NCBI GenBank assembly: GCA_014529385.2 | Contig: CM043959.1 | Span: 63,067,753-63,131,752, forward strand | DNA: 64,000 nucleotides | Source of the DNA: Adiantum capillus-veneris | Taxonomy: Eukaryota > Streptophyta > Polypodiopsida > Polypodiales > Pteridaceae | Reading direction: 5' to 3' | Shown here: positions 46,233 through 57,052 of the stretch, one piece after another | How the letters are laid out: each line of letters starts with the position of its first letter | Position numbering within the stretch: position 1 is the stretch's first letter | The notes under the pieces: model-generated | Told to the model about the DNA's origin: nothing | The model's input: the letters and a program-made list of their open reading frames with translations, nothing else | Database searches by the model: none | Program-made: the position numbers and the translations under genes

Positions 46233-46688
46233 CTAGACCAGTTTCAGGGTCCAACTGTACTTTTGACCATACAGGAGTGTTCACGGTCTCATAGAGATCC
46301 CAAATCTTTTTTTCAAAATTGAATTTGGACTCATTTTGACCATTCTAAACTGCATTTCACTGTTTTGGCCATAACTTTCACAAACGGTATCGGATTGGGA
46401 AAGTTTTTATATCAAAACGTAGCCTGAGAGCGGCTCTACAGATCTTAGAGCATGACTTGAACTAAATGCATGCCAACGGCAACCATTTAGTTCAACTTTG
46501 AATAAAATGTCGTTTGAGGCCTCAAAATACATCCGCAAGTTAGGGGTGTCTGAAAGCGACAATTTGCGAGAATTGTGACGAAACGGTTGCGGTTTTGGAC
46601 ATAGTTTCGACTTTTCCCTAACCAAAGAACTTGAACACAGTGGACTAAGTCTACTTGAACCAAGAAAAATCTCTTAAGCCCAGAAATC
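46233..46688 (+). other. Leader between the palindrome array and Gag
   Basis: No palindromes and no ORF. It leads to the ATG at 46689, which is the first Met of the long Gag frame. Confidence 0.5.
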
Positions 46689-48307
46689 ATGTCTACTCTA
46701 GAATCAAACGCAGCTTACACAAGCTTGGAGATCCCGACGATAGAGGAATATCCTCCCACAATGGATCTTCCAAACTTGCAATTGATAAAGATCCATCTTG
46801 TTGAGAGAGTTTGGATGATTGTTCATGAGAGTGAAGGACTATATAGATACATTGACGACAATGAGGTCAATCTTTATAGGTGCTCAGATCCATACCTAGA
46901 AGAGATAACGGATTACAAGCTCTTATATGTCTACACATACGGAGTCGACTATCAATGGAGATCTATAGTTGTCGACAAGTATGGACAAGAATACAAAGTT
47001 GTAGAAAGCACAAATCCACAGACTGTACTAGAAAGAGGTGGATATTTGGTCAATGAAGGACCACAAATGCCTCCACCAAACACGAGAATTCCTATAGGAA
47101 TTCCAAGAAGAGAGCCACCAGGATTCCCTTCAAGAGCGATAACGAGAGAAGGATTGGGAGAGTCTCTGGTTAGACTTGTAGACAATCGATGAGTTAGACC
47201 ATCCCAAGTCCAGAAATGGGTAAACAGAAAATACTCTAGAGATAAAGATCCGAGAGATCACGTAACGGCTTTTAGAAGAGTGATTAGAGTAGAGGAAGTT
47301 TCAGATTTTGCGACACAGTTTGCGGGATTTGGATTGACTCTAGAAGATGATGCAGCTACATGGTTCGACTCGGTCAAAAAATGGGATTTTGAGACCCTAG
47401 ATGAGTTGTTTGAGGAGTTTATTGAAGAATTCTCGCCAAGAGGCATTGCTCACAACACGGTCTTGCAAATCCATAGATTCAAACAGAAAGAGAATGAATC
47501 AGTACGCAAAGCATCATTACGGCTCAAGAGATATGTTAAGCTCTATCTGAGAGTGGAATTACCTACGCAAGTACGAATGATGTTGATCTTTATCTAGGGA
47601 ATGAGACATGTAGGCCTTCAGAAGGATCTTCATATGATAAGGAGGATGACGCTAAAGGAGTTGATCAAAGAAGCTCTTTATCTAGTGGATAACTGTGAGG
47701 CATACAAAGAAAAGGACTTAAAGAGTCAAGGAGATGACACATCCTTTCAGCATAGTGTTTCACAGACAAGTGAGTCCATTTCCAAGCCAACGGCACCTAT
47801 TGATCAAGAAAACATTATCGACGACTCGGTCAAGGGGTTGATTCCTCTTGTAAGGTCTGATTCGGGAGAGCCGAAGTGGTGTGAAATTGAGAGAAAATGG
47901 ACGAACCATACAGAGGAAGAGTGCTATTATAGCACAGAAAATGCTAGGGAGAGGTATGTACAACCTGTTCCAGAAGCACCTACTCCACCTAGATACATTA
48001 CGGGGAATGCGCCAGGACTAGTAGGAGTTTTAAGGCCACAGCTTGTCTTAGGACAACAACCTCCGCTGCCAAGTGCTAGAATTCAGGTAAACATGAGATA
48101 CATTCCAATGATGGAAGCATCAAATAAACCAACGCCAGTTCAGCTATAATGTGGTATAGCAACCAAAGTGAGTACTACCCTTCGGAGCAACAAAATGTGA
48201 GAGAAACACATGGAGTGGTGAGGCCGGTACAACCTCCACCTCCTAGGTTTCAGTCGAAAGAAAGAAGGTATGAAATGGACGAAAGGACATTGTGATTCAT
48301 TGCAAAT
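46689..48307 (+). pseudogene. Gag of the plus-strand gypsy element, broken, then cut by the copia
   Basis: One frame runs from ATG 46689 to 48149, broken by TGA at 47190-47192 (where CGA is likely original) and TAG near 47595. It has an N-terminal extension of unknown role (residues 1-167), then the Gag core: DDAATWFDSVKKWDFETL, RGIAHNTVLQIHRFKQKEN and RLKRYVKLY, followed by KWCEIERKWTNHTEEECYY and VLGQQPPLPSARI. Near 48140 the reading passes to another frame (from YSNQSEYYPSEQQ), and a TGA lies at 48293-48295. That frame matches the one on the far side of the copia. The old minus-strand gypsy Gag supplies the clear relative. Confidence 0.8.
48303..48307. repeat. Target-site duplication of the copia element
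   Basis: CAAAT here and at 53497-53501 directly flank the copia LTR ends. Confidence 0.95.
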
Positions 48308-48629
48308 TGTAAAGAATGAGGATGCAAGAGAGCTACACAAGACAAGCACAAAGCACACAGAGATGGAAAGCTTCTTCTTCTTCTTCAGAGAAAAGAGAGT
48401 ACAAAATGACTAAGTGCTAAAGCTAAAAAGTAGCACATATGTACATGCGGTCACTAAGTGTGAACTCACTAGAAGCGTACTAGGCTGGCACTATAAGTGT
48501 AGTCCAGCTGTAGAATCACTGGCAGAGATCCTCCGTGTCGGTCACCTAACACACCAGTCAGTAAATGCCGTAAGCGGCCAAGACCCGTAGTGGATGCCAG
48601 CTCAAGGTGTAGAGCTCGACATCTCAACA
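48308..48629 (-). repeat. Copia 3-prime LTR
   Basis: 322 bp, TGTAAAG to CTCAACA on the plus strand. On the minus strand it lies downstream of RNase H. Confidence 0.97.
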
Positions 48630-49312
48630 CTCCCCCTCGAGCTCTGCATGTCGCAGAGTCCAAGCATAGTCCAAAAACGTCGAAGCTTCTCAGCTCCGAG
48701 GGCCTTGGTAAAGATATCCGCTATCTGCTCCTCTGTGCTGACGTAGACCAAGTCGATGTCGCCCGCCAACACTCGCTCTCGAACGTAGTGGTAATGGACC
48801 TCTATGTGTTTGGTCCTAGCATGGAACACTGGGTTCCTAGCCAACTGCATGCTGCTGAGGTTGTCACAATGAATGACAATCTGCTGGTCCACCTGCACTC
48901 CCAAGTACTCAAGTAATGTGCGTAGCCAAGCTACCTCGCACGCCGCAACTGCTGCACCTCTGTACTCGGCCTCTGTGCTCGATAAAGCAACCGTAGGCTG
49001 CTTTTTGCTGCTCCAAGTAACAGCAGCACTCCCAAAAGAGAACATGAAGCCACTCGTAGATCTCCTATCAACAATGCTACCTGCCCAATCTGCATCTGTA
49101 TACCCATACAATGCTAATGGTGCATGTGCTGCATAGAACAATGCGTATTCAAGAGTACCTTGCACATACCTAAGTGTGCGTCGTACTCCATCCAAATGTG
49201 GCTTCCTCGGAAGCTGCATGAACTGACTCTCCAAGCCTACTGTGTAGCTCAAGTCTGGCCTTGTGATAGTCAAGTAGATTAGACTACCCACAATCTTCCT
49301 GTACATGTTGAC
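48602..49312 (-). pseudogene. Copia RT C-terminus and RNase H
   Basis: After a TAG (49316-49318) that interrupts the frame, MYRKIVGSLIYLTITRPDLS leads into RNase H with YTDADWAG (D71), SSTEAEYRG (E112) and HCDNLS (D148), then KHIEVHYHYVRE. These are the acidic residues expected. The frame ends inside the LTR at 48602. RNase H removes the RNA strand of the hybrid during reverse transcription. Confidence 0.9.
48630..48641 (-). other. Copia polypurine tract
   Basis: CTCGAGGGGGAG on the minus strand directly before the LTR start TGTTGAG. Confidence 0.8.
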
Positions 49313-49315
49313 ATC

Positions 49316-50077
49316 CTAAACAACATCACCCTTCTCTGCACTCAGCTTTGCATTCACATCCAAGGGAATAGAAATTGGCTTACAATCAGCCATACCATAC
49401 TTTGACAACATGTCCAAAGCATACTGTCTCTGTGATAGCCATACACCCTCTGGAGTCCTGATCACCTCAATGCCAAGAAAGTAGCGCAACTCGCCTAAAT
49501 CTTTCATTTCAAACTCCTGTTTGAGAAGACCCTTCACATGGTCAATCTCCATAGCATTGTCACCAACAATAATAAGGTCATCTACATATATGGTAATGAC
49601 CACAATCCCCACATCACTCTCACGTACATAGAGTGAATGATCAGCATGAGCTCTCCTAAAACCAATACTGACAAGATACTTGGCAATCCTATCATACCAT
49701 GCTCTAGAGCCCTGCTTCAAACCATACAAAGCTTTGAGAAGTCTGCATACATAATCTGGGTAACCTGGATCGACATAACCAAGTGGCTGATCCATATACA
49801 CTTCCTCTTGCAACTCACCATTCAAGAAGGCATTCTTTACATCCATTTGATGCCTAATCCATCCTCTAGATGCAGCCACTGCTATGACAGCTCTCACTGT
49901 CGTCATCTTTGCCACTGGAGCAAAGGTCTCCTCATAGTCTATGCCATACCTCTATGCATAACCCTTTGCAACCAGCCTTGCCTTGTGACGCTCAATGTTA
50001 CCATCAACCTTATGCTTGGTTTTATACACCCATTTACAGCCAATAGCTTTCTTGCCATTTGGCAATGGCACCAACTC
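49316..50077 (-). pseudogene. Copia reverse transcriptase
   Basis: The frame begins after a TGA at 50078-50080 (Trp in the [19 protein letters not shown] context) and has a TAG at 49952-49954 (Gln in GYA-RYGIDYEETF). The core reads QMDVKNAFLNGELQEEVYM, KALYGLKQGSRAWY and YVDD (residues 110-113 of the 49316-49915 frame), then LGIEV. The catalytic YVDD is intact, but the stops prevent production. Confidence 0.9.
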
Positions 50078-50809
50078 TCATGTGTCATTTGCTTCCAATG
50101 CAGCCATCTCTTCATTCATTGCATCATCCCAATGCACATTTCCAACTGCATCCTCAAAACATGTGGGCTCCACATCCTGTATCACCTTAGCCATGTAGGC
50201 TTGGTGATGCGCTAGATACCCATCATAAGTCAATTTCTGAACTGGATTTTTGACTCTATTAGATCTACGCGGTCCTGGGTCACTCCTTTGCCCTCTAGCA
50301 TCTTCTTGTACTTTCCTTACACCAGGTGTCCTGACAGCCGGAATTCCAAATTCCTCATCAAGACTTTGTTCAGAACCATCTGAATCCATGTCTACATGTG
50401 AAAAACCTGATGATGCATCAGCCATAAAGGGAGGTTCATCAACCTTTTCCTTTCCTTTTCGTGATACATTCCCTGTACCTGTTGGTGGAGTAACCTGCGT
50501 ACGTAGTCTACCATTCCATGGTTTCTCAACAAAGCCACGAGAAGAGGACTCTTGTGGTCCACTCAAAACCTGTGACTGTGGCCTCACATTTTGTACAACC
50601 ACATCATCTTTTACATCAGCCCCAATAGTGCCATGTGCATTACTGTACCAGCTGCTCATCTCATCAAAGACTACATCTCTGCTCACTCGTAATTCTCGTG
50701 TAGTAGGATTGTAGCATCTGTACCCCTTTTGTTCAAGGGAATATCCCACAAGAATACATTTCTCTGCTTTAGGATCCAATTTCCTACGCAACTCATCTGG
50801 TACATGCAC
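50078..50809 (-). pseudogene. Copia integrase C-terminus and linker to RT
   Basis: A 243-codon frame: HVPDELRRKLDPKAEKC, ILVGYSLEQKGYRCYNP and VVFDEMSSW, which is the copia integrase GKGY-like tail region, then a variable acidic/charged linker leading to NEEMAALEAND before the stop. A one-base deletion near 50820 separates it from the catalytic part. Confidence 0.85.
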
Positions 50810-50814
50810 GTAAG

Positions 50815-51429
50815 CTATGCAGCCAACACTTTCAAGTGTGCCAAATCAGGCTTTGTACCTGTAAACTTTTCCTCAGGTGTTACATCATGCACCGCAGCTG
50901 TAGGTGTCCTGTTCATAATGTACACAGCTGTATTTACAGCTTCAGCCCAGAAATGATGAGGCATGTTCTTCTCATTCATCAATGCACGTGCAACCTCTGC
51001 AATGTGCCTGTTTTTCCTTTCTGCGACCCCATTCTGCTGTGGAGTATATCTGCATGTAAACTGCATGTGTATACCATGCATTCGCAGAAAATCTGAAAAA
51101 TCATTGGAGAAGTACTCTCCCCCTCCATCTGACCTCAATGTCTTGATTTGCATATCTGTCTCCTTCTCAATCATGACTTTGAAGTCTTGAAAGTGACCAA
51201 ACACTTCACTTTTGTTACGCATGAAGTAGACCCATACTTTCCTTGTATGGTCATCAATGAAAGAGACATAATACCTGCAACCATGTATACTTGCAGTATC
51301 GGTTGGACCCCAAACATCTGTGTGCACCACCTCAAGTGGCTTTTTACATACATTGCGCTCATGTGGAAATGAGCCCTTTGACTGTTTTCCAAACTGGCAT
51401 GCTGCACACACTTTATGCATACCATCCAC
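50815..51429 (-). pseudogene. Copia integrase catalytic core
   Basis: A 204-codon frame with CAACQFGK (second half of the zinc module), HTDVWGP (D38), RSDGGGEY (D101) and NGVAERKNR (E137). Spacing D-X62-D-X35-E fits a DDE integrase, so all three catalytic residues are present. It is separated from the upstream frame by a frameshift near 51430 and from its C-terminus by the shift near 50820. Confidence 0.9.
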
Positions 51430-52943
51430 CTTTTGGGCAAACCTTTTACAATCTGTTTTGATTGCATGCTGCGCAATCTCTGCTCATTGACATGGCCAAT
51501 GCGTTTGTGCCAAATGTCAACATCAGCCACAACACCTGTGCCCTGTGCAAATGCAGCTTTTACCTCAGGCATGTTTACATTCAGCGTAAACATTCTGCCC
51601 ACACATTTTCCCTCTGTGATCAGCTTATAGCCATTCTGTAAATCTTCTACATAACAGCCATTTGGATTGAAGCGAACCTGCAAACCCTGCTCAACCATTT
51701 GTCCAACAGAAACAAGATTCTTTGTAATGTTTGGGACATGAAGTACATCTGCTAAATACTTTGATTTCCCACTCTTCGTATTTAGAGGTATGTCCCCTAC
51801 ATGAGCAATGGGGTGAGCTGTGTCATCTCCAGTCTGCACATAGCCTGACACATCTGGTTTGCGCATATCTCTAAACCACTCTCCACGAGACGTCATGTGA
51901 TTAGAGGCACTTGAATCCACATACCAAACATCATCTTGGGTGGAATTCTCTGCAGTCATTGTATTCATTACATGCTGCATAACAAACATGCGCTCGTTTT
52001 TGCTGTCATCTGCATCTCTGCTAGTAGATGCATAGTTGCCCTGTTCTCTCTTTCTACTTGCTTTTCCCTTTGGACAGTCACGTGACATGTGACCTCTTTC
52101 ACCACAAGTCCAACATTCTCTACTATCTGGAGTATGTTGCTGCCTGCTTGATCCTACACCACGACCTCTTTGACTCCCCCTGCCTTGAGACTGGTTTCCC
52201 CTGCCACCTGTATTGTTTTGATTTGATTGACCTTCCAGAAATTGGCCCCTGCAACCCCTTGGGCCTCGACCACGACCTCTACCTCTACCTCTGTTGGAGT
52301 TAGAATAGAAGGCCTGTTCAGAATTATTTCTGCCATGAGAAGAAGATGTGTCAAGGTTCTTCTCCTCAAGAATAAGCATAGAAATCAAATCTTGGAACAC
52401 GGGGATGTCATCTCTTGTATTCATGGAAGACCTAAAATGTACATACTCATCTCCTAAACCATCCAAGCATGCACGGACAATGTCATCGTCTTCCACTGAG
52501 ACTTTAATAGATCCAAGAGCCTCAATGATACTCTTGATCTTCAAAGCATAATCATTGATGGAGAGGTTGTTCCTCTTAACCTGATTTAGCTCCGACTTTA
52601 GTTGAAGCTTCCTAGCCTTGGTGTTCACCTCGAACACTCTGCCTAAGTTTTTCCATGCAATGGCAGGGGTTTCAGCATCCTGTAGATAGCCCATCATGCC
52701 ATCTGTGATGCTCATAGAAAGCCAATACATCACTTTGCTCTGGCCTTGTTGCCAGTCCCTCAAAGCTTTCCTTTGTTCTGCTGTAGCATTTGCCTCGGGA
52801 ATCTCTGGTTCCTTTTCATTGTCTCCTTCTACATAGTCCCAATAACCTTTTCCTTTTAGGAAATTTGTTATTCTGAACTTCCATGCAGGGTAGTTATTTT
52901 TCTCAAGCTTCTCAGTAACAATCTGACTGAAACCGTCAGACAT
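51430..52943 (-). pseudogene. Copia Gag, protease and pre-integrase region
   Basis: The frame is open from 52979, but the likely start is the Met at 52943 (MSDGFSQIV). Gag has the copia N-terminal pattern NNYPAWKFRITNFLKGKGYW, an Arg/Gly-rich stretch (residues about 230-280) and a CCHC knuckle CWTCGERGHMSRDC (289-302). The protease site is VDSSASNHMT (355-363), where DSG is expected, so Gly has become Ser. The pre-integrase His pair follows at WHKRIGH (491-496). After residue about 516 the frame departs from the family because of a frameshift. Confidence 0.9.
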
Positions 52944-53161
52944 CTTGAAGCACCAAGACAAAATAGATGCAATCTGCAAAAACCTGCAAATCTGCTGAAC
53001 CTGCTATCGTGGTTCCTGTAACGCTTTCTACACTCAACGAGTGTCCACAATCAAGCGTTTCACAACCACTGTACTTGTACAGTAAATCTCTGTATACTGC
53101 ACTTTGGAGACCTGTTCTGATTGTGATGCTCTTGCTCTCTTAGCCTCTCTTGCCTGCACCA

Positions 53162-53174
53162 GGCTCTGATACCA
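53162..53174 (-). other. Copia primer-binding site
   Basis: TGGTATCAGAGCC on the minus strand, directly next to the 5-prime LTR. It is the exact initiator tRNA-Met type site. Confidence 0.95.
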
Positions 53175-53496
53175 TGTAAAGAATGAGAATGCAAGAGAGC
53201 TACACAAGACAAGCACAAAGCACACAGAGATGGAAAGCTTCTTCTTCTTCTTCACAGAAAAGAGAGTACAAAATGACTAAGTGCTAAAGCTGAAAAGTAG
53301 CACATATGTACATGCGGTCACTAAGTGTGAACTCACTAGAAGCGTACTAGGCTGGCACTATAAGTGTAGTCCAGCTGTAGAATCACTGGCAGAGATCCTC
53401 CGTGTCGGTCACCTAACGTGCCAGTGAGTAAATGCCGTAAGCGGCCAAGACCCGTAGTGGATGCCAGCTCAAGGTGTAGAGCTCGACATCTCAACA
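53175..53496 (-). repeat. Copia 5-prime LTR
   Basis: 322 bp, the partner of 48308-48629. Differences include ACA/GTG near the TAACACACC segment and a few single bases. Confidence 0.97.
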
Positions 53497-55811
53497 CAAA
53501 TAGTGGCTTATCTAGGTCAAAGCTTGCTTATAGCCAAGAGGAAATGCTAAAAGAATATCCTCAACCAGAGACAGATGGTCACAAAATTCGTGACAACCAC
53601 TTGGTCAAACAATGTCCTCATATGGATATCACTGAAGTAAATGCCTATTGTCTTGAGTGTGGCATCACTCACTTGATCCCCGATTGCCCGAAAAACCCAA
53701 ACCAAATCAGGAAAATCACGACAAATGTATTAGGGATTGTTCAGCTCCCTAATAGCTCAGAAAATGAAAATGTCGTACCATTTCAAGTGGTTACGAGAGC
53801 ACAAGCTCAAAAGAAAGCTGATGAGAATCCAAAGACAAAGAACACGAAAAGTGACACGAGTCCAAAGACAGATGATGGACCAAAGACACACGCACCTAGT
53901 CAGAAAACCAAGACCAAACGAAATAGTTGGAAAGCTAGAAAGACTAGGATGAAAGCACACAAGGAACGAGAGCAAAAATCCCTAGCTGAGAAGCTTACCA
54001 AAGAGGCACCTTCTCTTACACAGATGGTTAAACCTCTAGAAGAACCATCCACGGATGAGAAACTGAGAAGTGCTAGTTCAGGAGGATCTCTGTTGGCAGA
54101 GAAGGTTAATGAGACATTAGATGCCCTCTTGAAAGCCTATGATGTGAGGATCAAAAACAACCAAACCCAAGAACACAGGTGGATGACATATCCCGATGCG
54201 GAACTAGAAAAGCAAAGGTTTGAAATGTGCCAGAAAATGATTCAAACAGCCCAAGATTTACTAGAACCACCAGTTGCAAAACCTGAGGATGTGATCCGTG
54301 TCATGCCTACACAAGTAATCCCACCAAACCAGGAACTAAAAGAGCTAGATTCTAGTCATGAGCATAGAACAAACCTCAAAGACCCAGCATTAGAACCAAG
54401 GATAGTACTGAATACCATGGATAAATCTTCCGAGGGATTTCACCAAGCTATACTTGAGGATTGTAAAGAGATAAATAGTCTTGACGAATTGTGGAAACAA
54501 GTCAGAGAGGCCAATGAAGCCGATGACCTAAGAAGACGAGTAGACAATACTGGTGATGAACGAGGAGTGTTTCTACCACCAATAGAGGAATTTGAGACTG
54601 GATCTCAAATGAATCTAGACGTGCGATCGTATTGGGGTGACAAAGGATCTGTACAACCTATGGATAGTCAACCCCATTCGCTAAGAACACTACCATCCTA
54701 CATGGGAGAGTACGAGACCAAGTCAGATGTGGTTGCAGTCCCATCACAGAGATTGTCTCCCAACAAGGCCATCGATTCAAAGGGGCTAGTAGATATTCTA
54801 TCTACCCCAGTCACTTGTACAATGATGTTAGCCGAGTTGCTCAGAATAAGACCAAACATGTGGGCTAATGTGGGTAAATGTCTAGAGAAATTTGGTGTAA
54901 AAACCCCAATGACTCAAATCAAGGAAGGCATCAAAGAGCTTGAAATGCCTCAACTAAATACTAGGCCAGTTCTATTAAACAAGGTAGGCGAGTATTACGA
55001 GGGAGAAGATGGAAACACCACCCTTCCTATGGAATTCAATAAAGCAAAAACCATGGCAATCCTTGACAGTGGAGCTGGTGTGGCCATTGCAAACAAAGAT
55101 TTTTGGAAAAAATGGGGAAAACCTGCCTTGATATCCACACGAATGACCCTGCAGCTTGCAGACAGACACAAGGAAAATCCCCTAGGACTGCTAGAAAAAG
55201 TACTTGTTACTTCTTGTGGCATTGAATATGAACACACTTTTGCTGTTGTTAACTTTGGCAAGAAGAACAACTATGACATCATTCTAGGAAGACCATTCAT
55301 GCGACAATTGAAAATGGTCCAAGATTGGGGTTATGACCATATATACCTGAGACATATGGAAACCATAACAAAGATAAACTTGAGGGACCATAGCTATTGG
55401 GATGTGATGAGAACACCGGTTGGGGAGTTTGATTCTGCCACAGTAGCAGTATCAGAATTTCCAGCTTCGTTAGGTAAGCCAAAAGAACTATGGATGTGTG
55501 GAGATTCACAATGTGGCAGCTTGAAACTTGAGGAATGTATCCTAGAGCGGGTTATAGAGGATATGGACTATATCCCAAAGCCATTTCCTGCAGAAGAGTT
55601 AGAGCCTTTTGGATGGGAACACATCTTGGCTACTCTGGACGTGTGCGCCGTGGAGGATGCTCCCACAACAAAGTTTTGTGATGAAAATGGCTATGATGTC
55701 GTTCCTTATTTTGTAGTGAGTGTAATCCAGGAAAACAAAGAGATCCAGACATCAACAAGCTCTCAAAATACGGAGCAAACAAAGAAATGTGGAGAATCAA
55801 AATATGAATAA
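53497..55811 (+). CDS. Gypsy Gag C-terminus and aspartic protease (continuation after the copia)
   Basis: An uninterrupted frame of about 770 host codons (the open frame starts earlier, in the copia LTR, which is fortuitous). It continues Gag with SGLSRSKLAYSQEE, a knuckle CLECGITHLIPDC of CX2CX3HX4C form, VTRAQAQKK, and long charged, probably unstructured stretches. The protease site is AILDSGAGVAIANKDFW (Asp about residue 550 counted from 53418), with NYDIILGRPFMRQLKMVQDW as the C-terminal hydrophobic-Gly motif. Nothing resembling RT follows. The frame is unusually long and open for a broken element. Retropepsins of this kind cut Gag-Pol; here the protease would act without a polymerase from this element. 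Confidence 0.75.
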
Positions 55812-57052
55812 GACGACGAGTTCTATGACTCTGTAGAACACTTTGAACTTCAAGAAGATCAACGACCCGGGAATCAATGTCATCGCTACACGAATAAAGT
55901 GCATCAAAAGTGGATTCCAAAGTCCGCCGTGAAGACACAGCCACCACAAGCATCCTCATACATGGATCCTAATAAGGATGCAAAGACTCAGCTAGGAGGA
56001 ATACGACTAGAGCAACGAGCTATAAATGCTCTAATCAATGGGCTAGAAAATCCCTCCAAGAAACTACCACTCAGGAGCAAACAGACAGTAACTTTCCACT
56101 ACTAGCCAAAAAATCAGGGGAAAGTACAAGAAGTCAACCTTCTGAGGATAGTAGCTATAGTGATGAATCTTACGACATCCCCTATCATCAACTCAGGCCA
56201 TCACTATCACCAACCCCTTCAGCAATAACCATGATAGCTCAAAAGAACAGGACAACAAGCCAAAGCCAAAAAGCTCGACAAATCTGGATACCAAAAAGCC
56301 AGATCGGCCAAAAACAGATATGGATCAAGAAGACAAAGATCTCTAATGACAAATCACAAGATCCAACACCAAAACAAAAACAAGGAAAGCGTGCACGAAC
56401 GGGTAAGAATATCACAAAGTCGCAAGCTTTCACAACTCAGGTTTGGGCTCCAGGCTAAAAGCACGCTTTGGTGGTACAAAAAGGACTGTCCTTGACAACA
56501 CCTTTGACAAATCTTTGAGTTACAATTTCTACATGTCACATGAAAAATTACCTATCATACTATATATCGGGGGATAGATCTTCAAAAGAAGAATCTAAAA
56601 ACACAAGGTCCAAAAAGTTTTGACTTAAACTACAAAAAATTTACCAGTCCCCACTTTTTCATTGGTAGAAGTAAAATAGGTCCTTTTTTTGTACCACCAA
56701 ACCACGCTTTCACCCTCCAAAGAAGTTGATTCAAGCACAAAAAAGTTAGGAATTCATTTGGATTCCAAAACAACCACAGTATCAACTTTCAAAGCCTAAA
56801 TCCCGTCCCCAACCAAGCATACAAGGGTTGAAGCAAAGACCACTGTCGACTCACACAACAAAAAGGTGGATCCCAAAGAAGTCTCTTCAAACACAAACGA
56901 AGCACGGGCAAGTATGGGTTCCCAAACGAGAGCCCGCAACAAAACAGCCAATAATCACAAAGAAATGGTTCCCAAAGAAGAACAACAAAACTGCTGTCAG
57001 TGCATCGCCGCTTGAATTCTTACAATTCTTCCTACGATTACAGTATACTTAG
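55812..57052 (+). pseudogene. 3-prime ORF remnants with repeated W-[IVF]-P-K motifs
   Basis: Fragments in more than one frame (55899-56105, 56231-56458, 56828-57052) carry a repeated short motif: KWIPKSA, IWIPKSQ, IWIKKT, RWIPKKS, VWVPKRE and KWFPKKN. The rest is rich in Gln, Lys, Thr and Ser. This looks like a decayed basic, repeat-bearing C-terminal region of the gag-protease protein or a separate ORF. I do not know a function. Confidence 0.45.

Larger units (their letters stand above)
48308..53496 (-). mobile_element. Complete Ty1/copia element nested in the gypsy Gag
   Basis: 5189 bp with 322-bp LTRs at both ends (about 7 differences, 97.8 percent identity by hand count), a primer site, a polypurine tract and a 5-bp target duplication. 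On the minus strand it encodes Gag, protease, integrase, RT and RNase H in copia order. It is inactive: two frameshifts, three stop codons and a mutated protease site. Confidence 0.97.

Noticed and set aside
51415-52551. Plus-strand ORFs across the copia element
   Set aside because: They are antisense shadows of the well-supported minus-strand Gag-Pol.
53418-53496. Start of the long gag-protease ORF at 53418
   Set aside because: These bases are copia LTR. The true frame enters from the gypsy gag upstream of the insertion.
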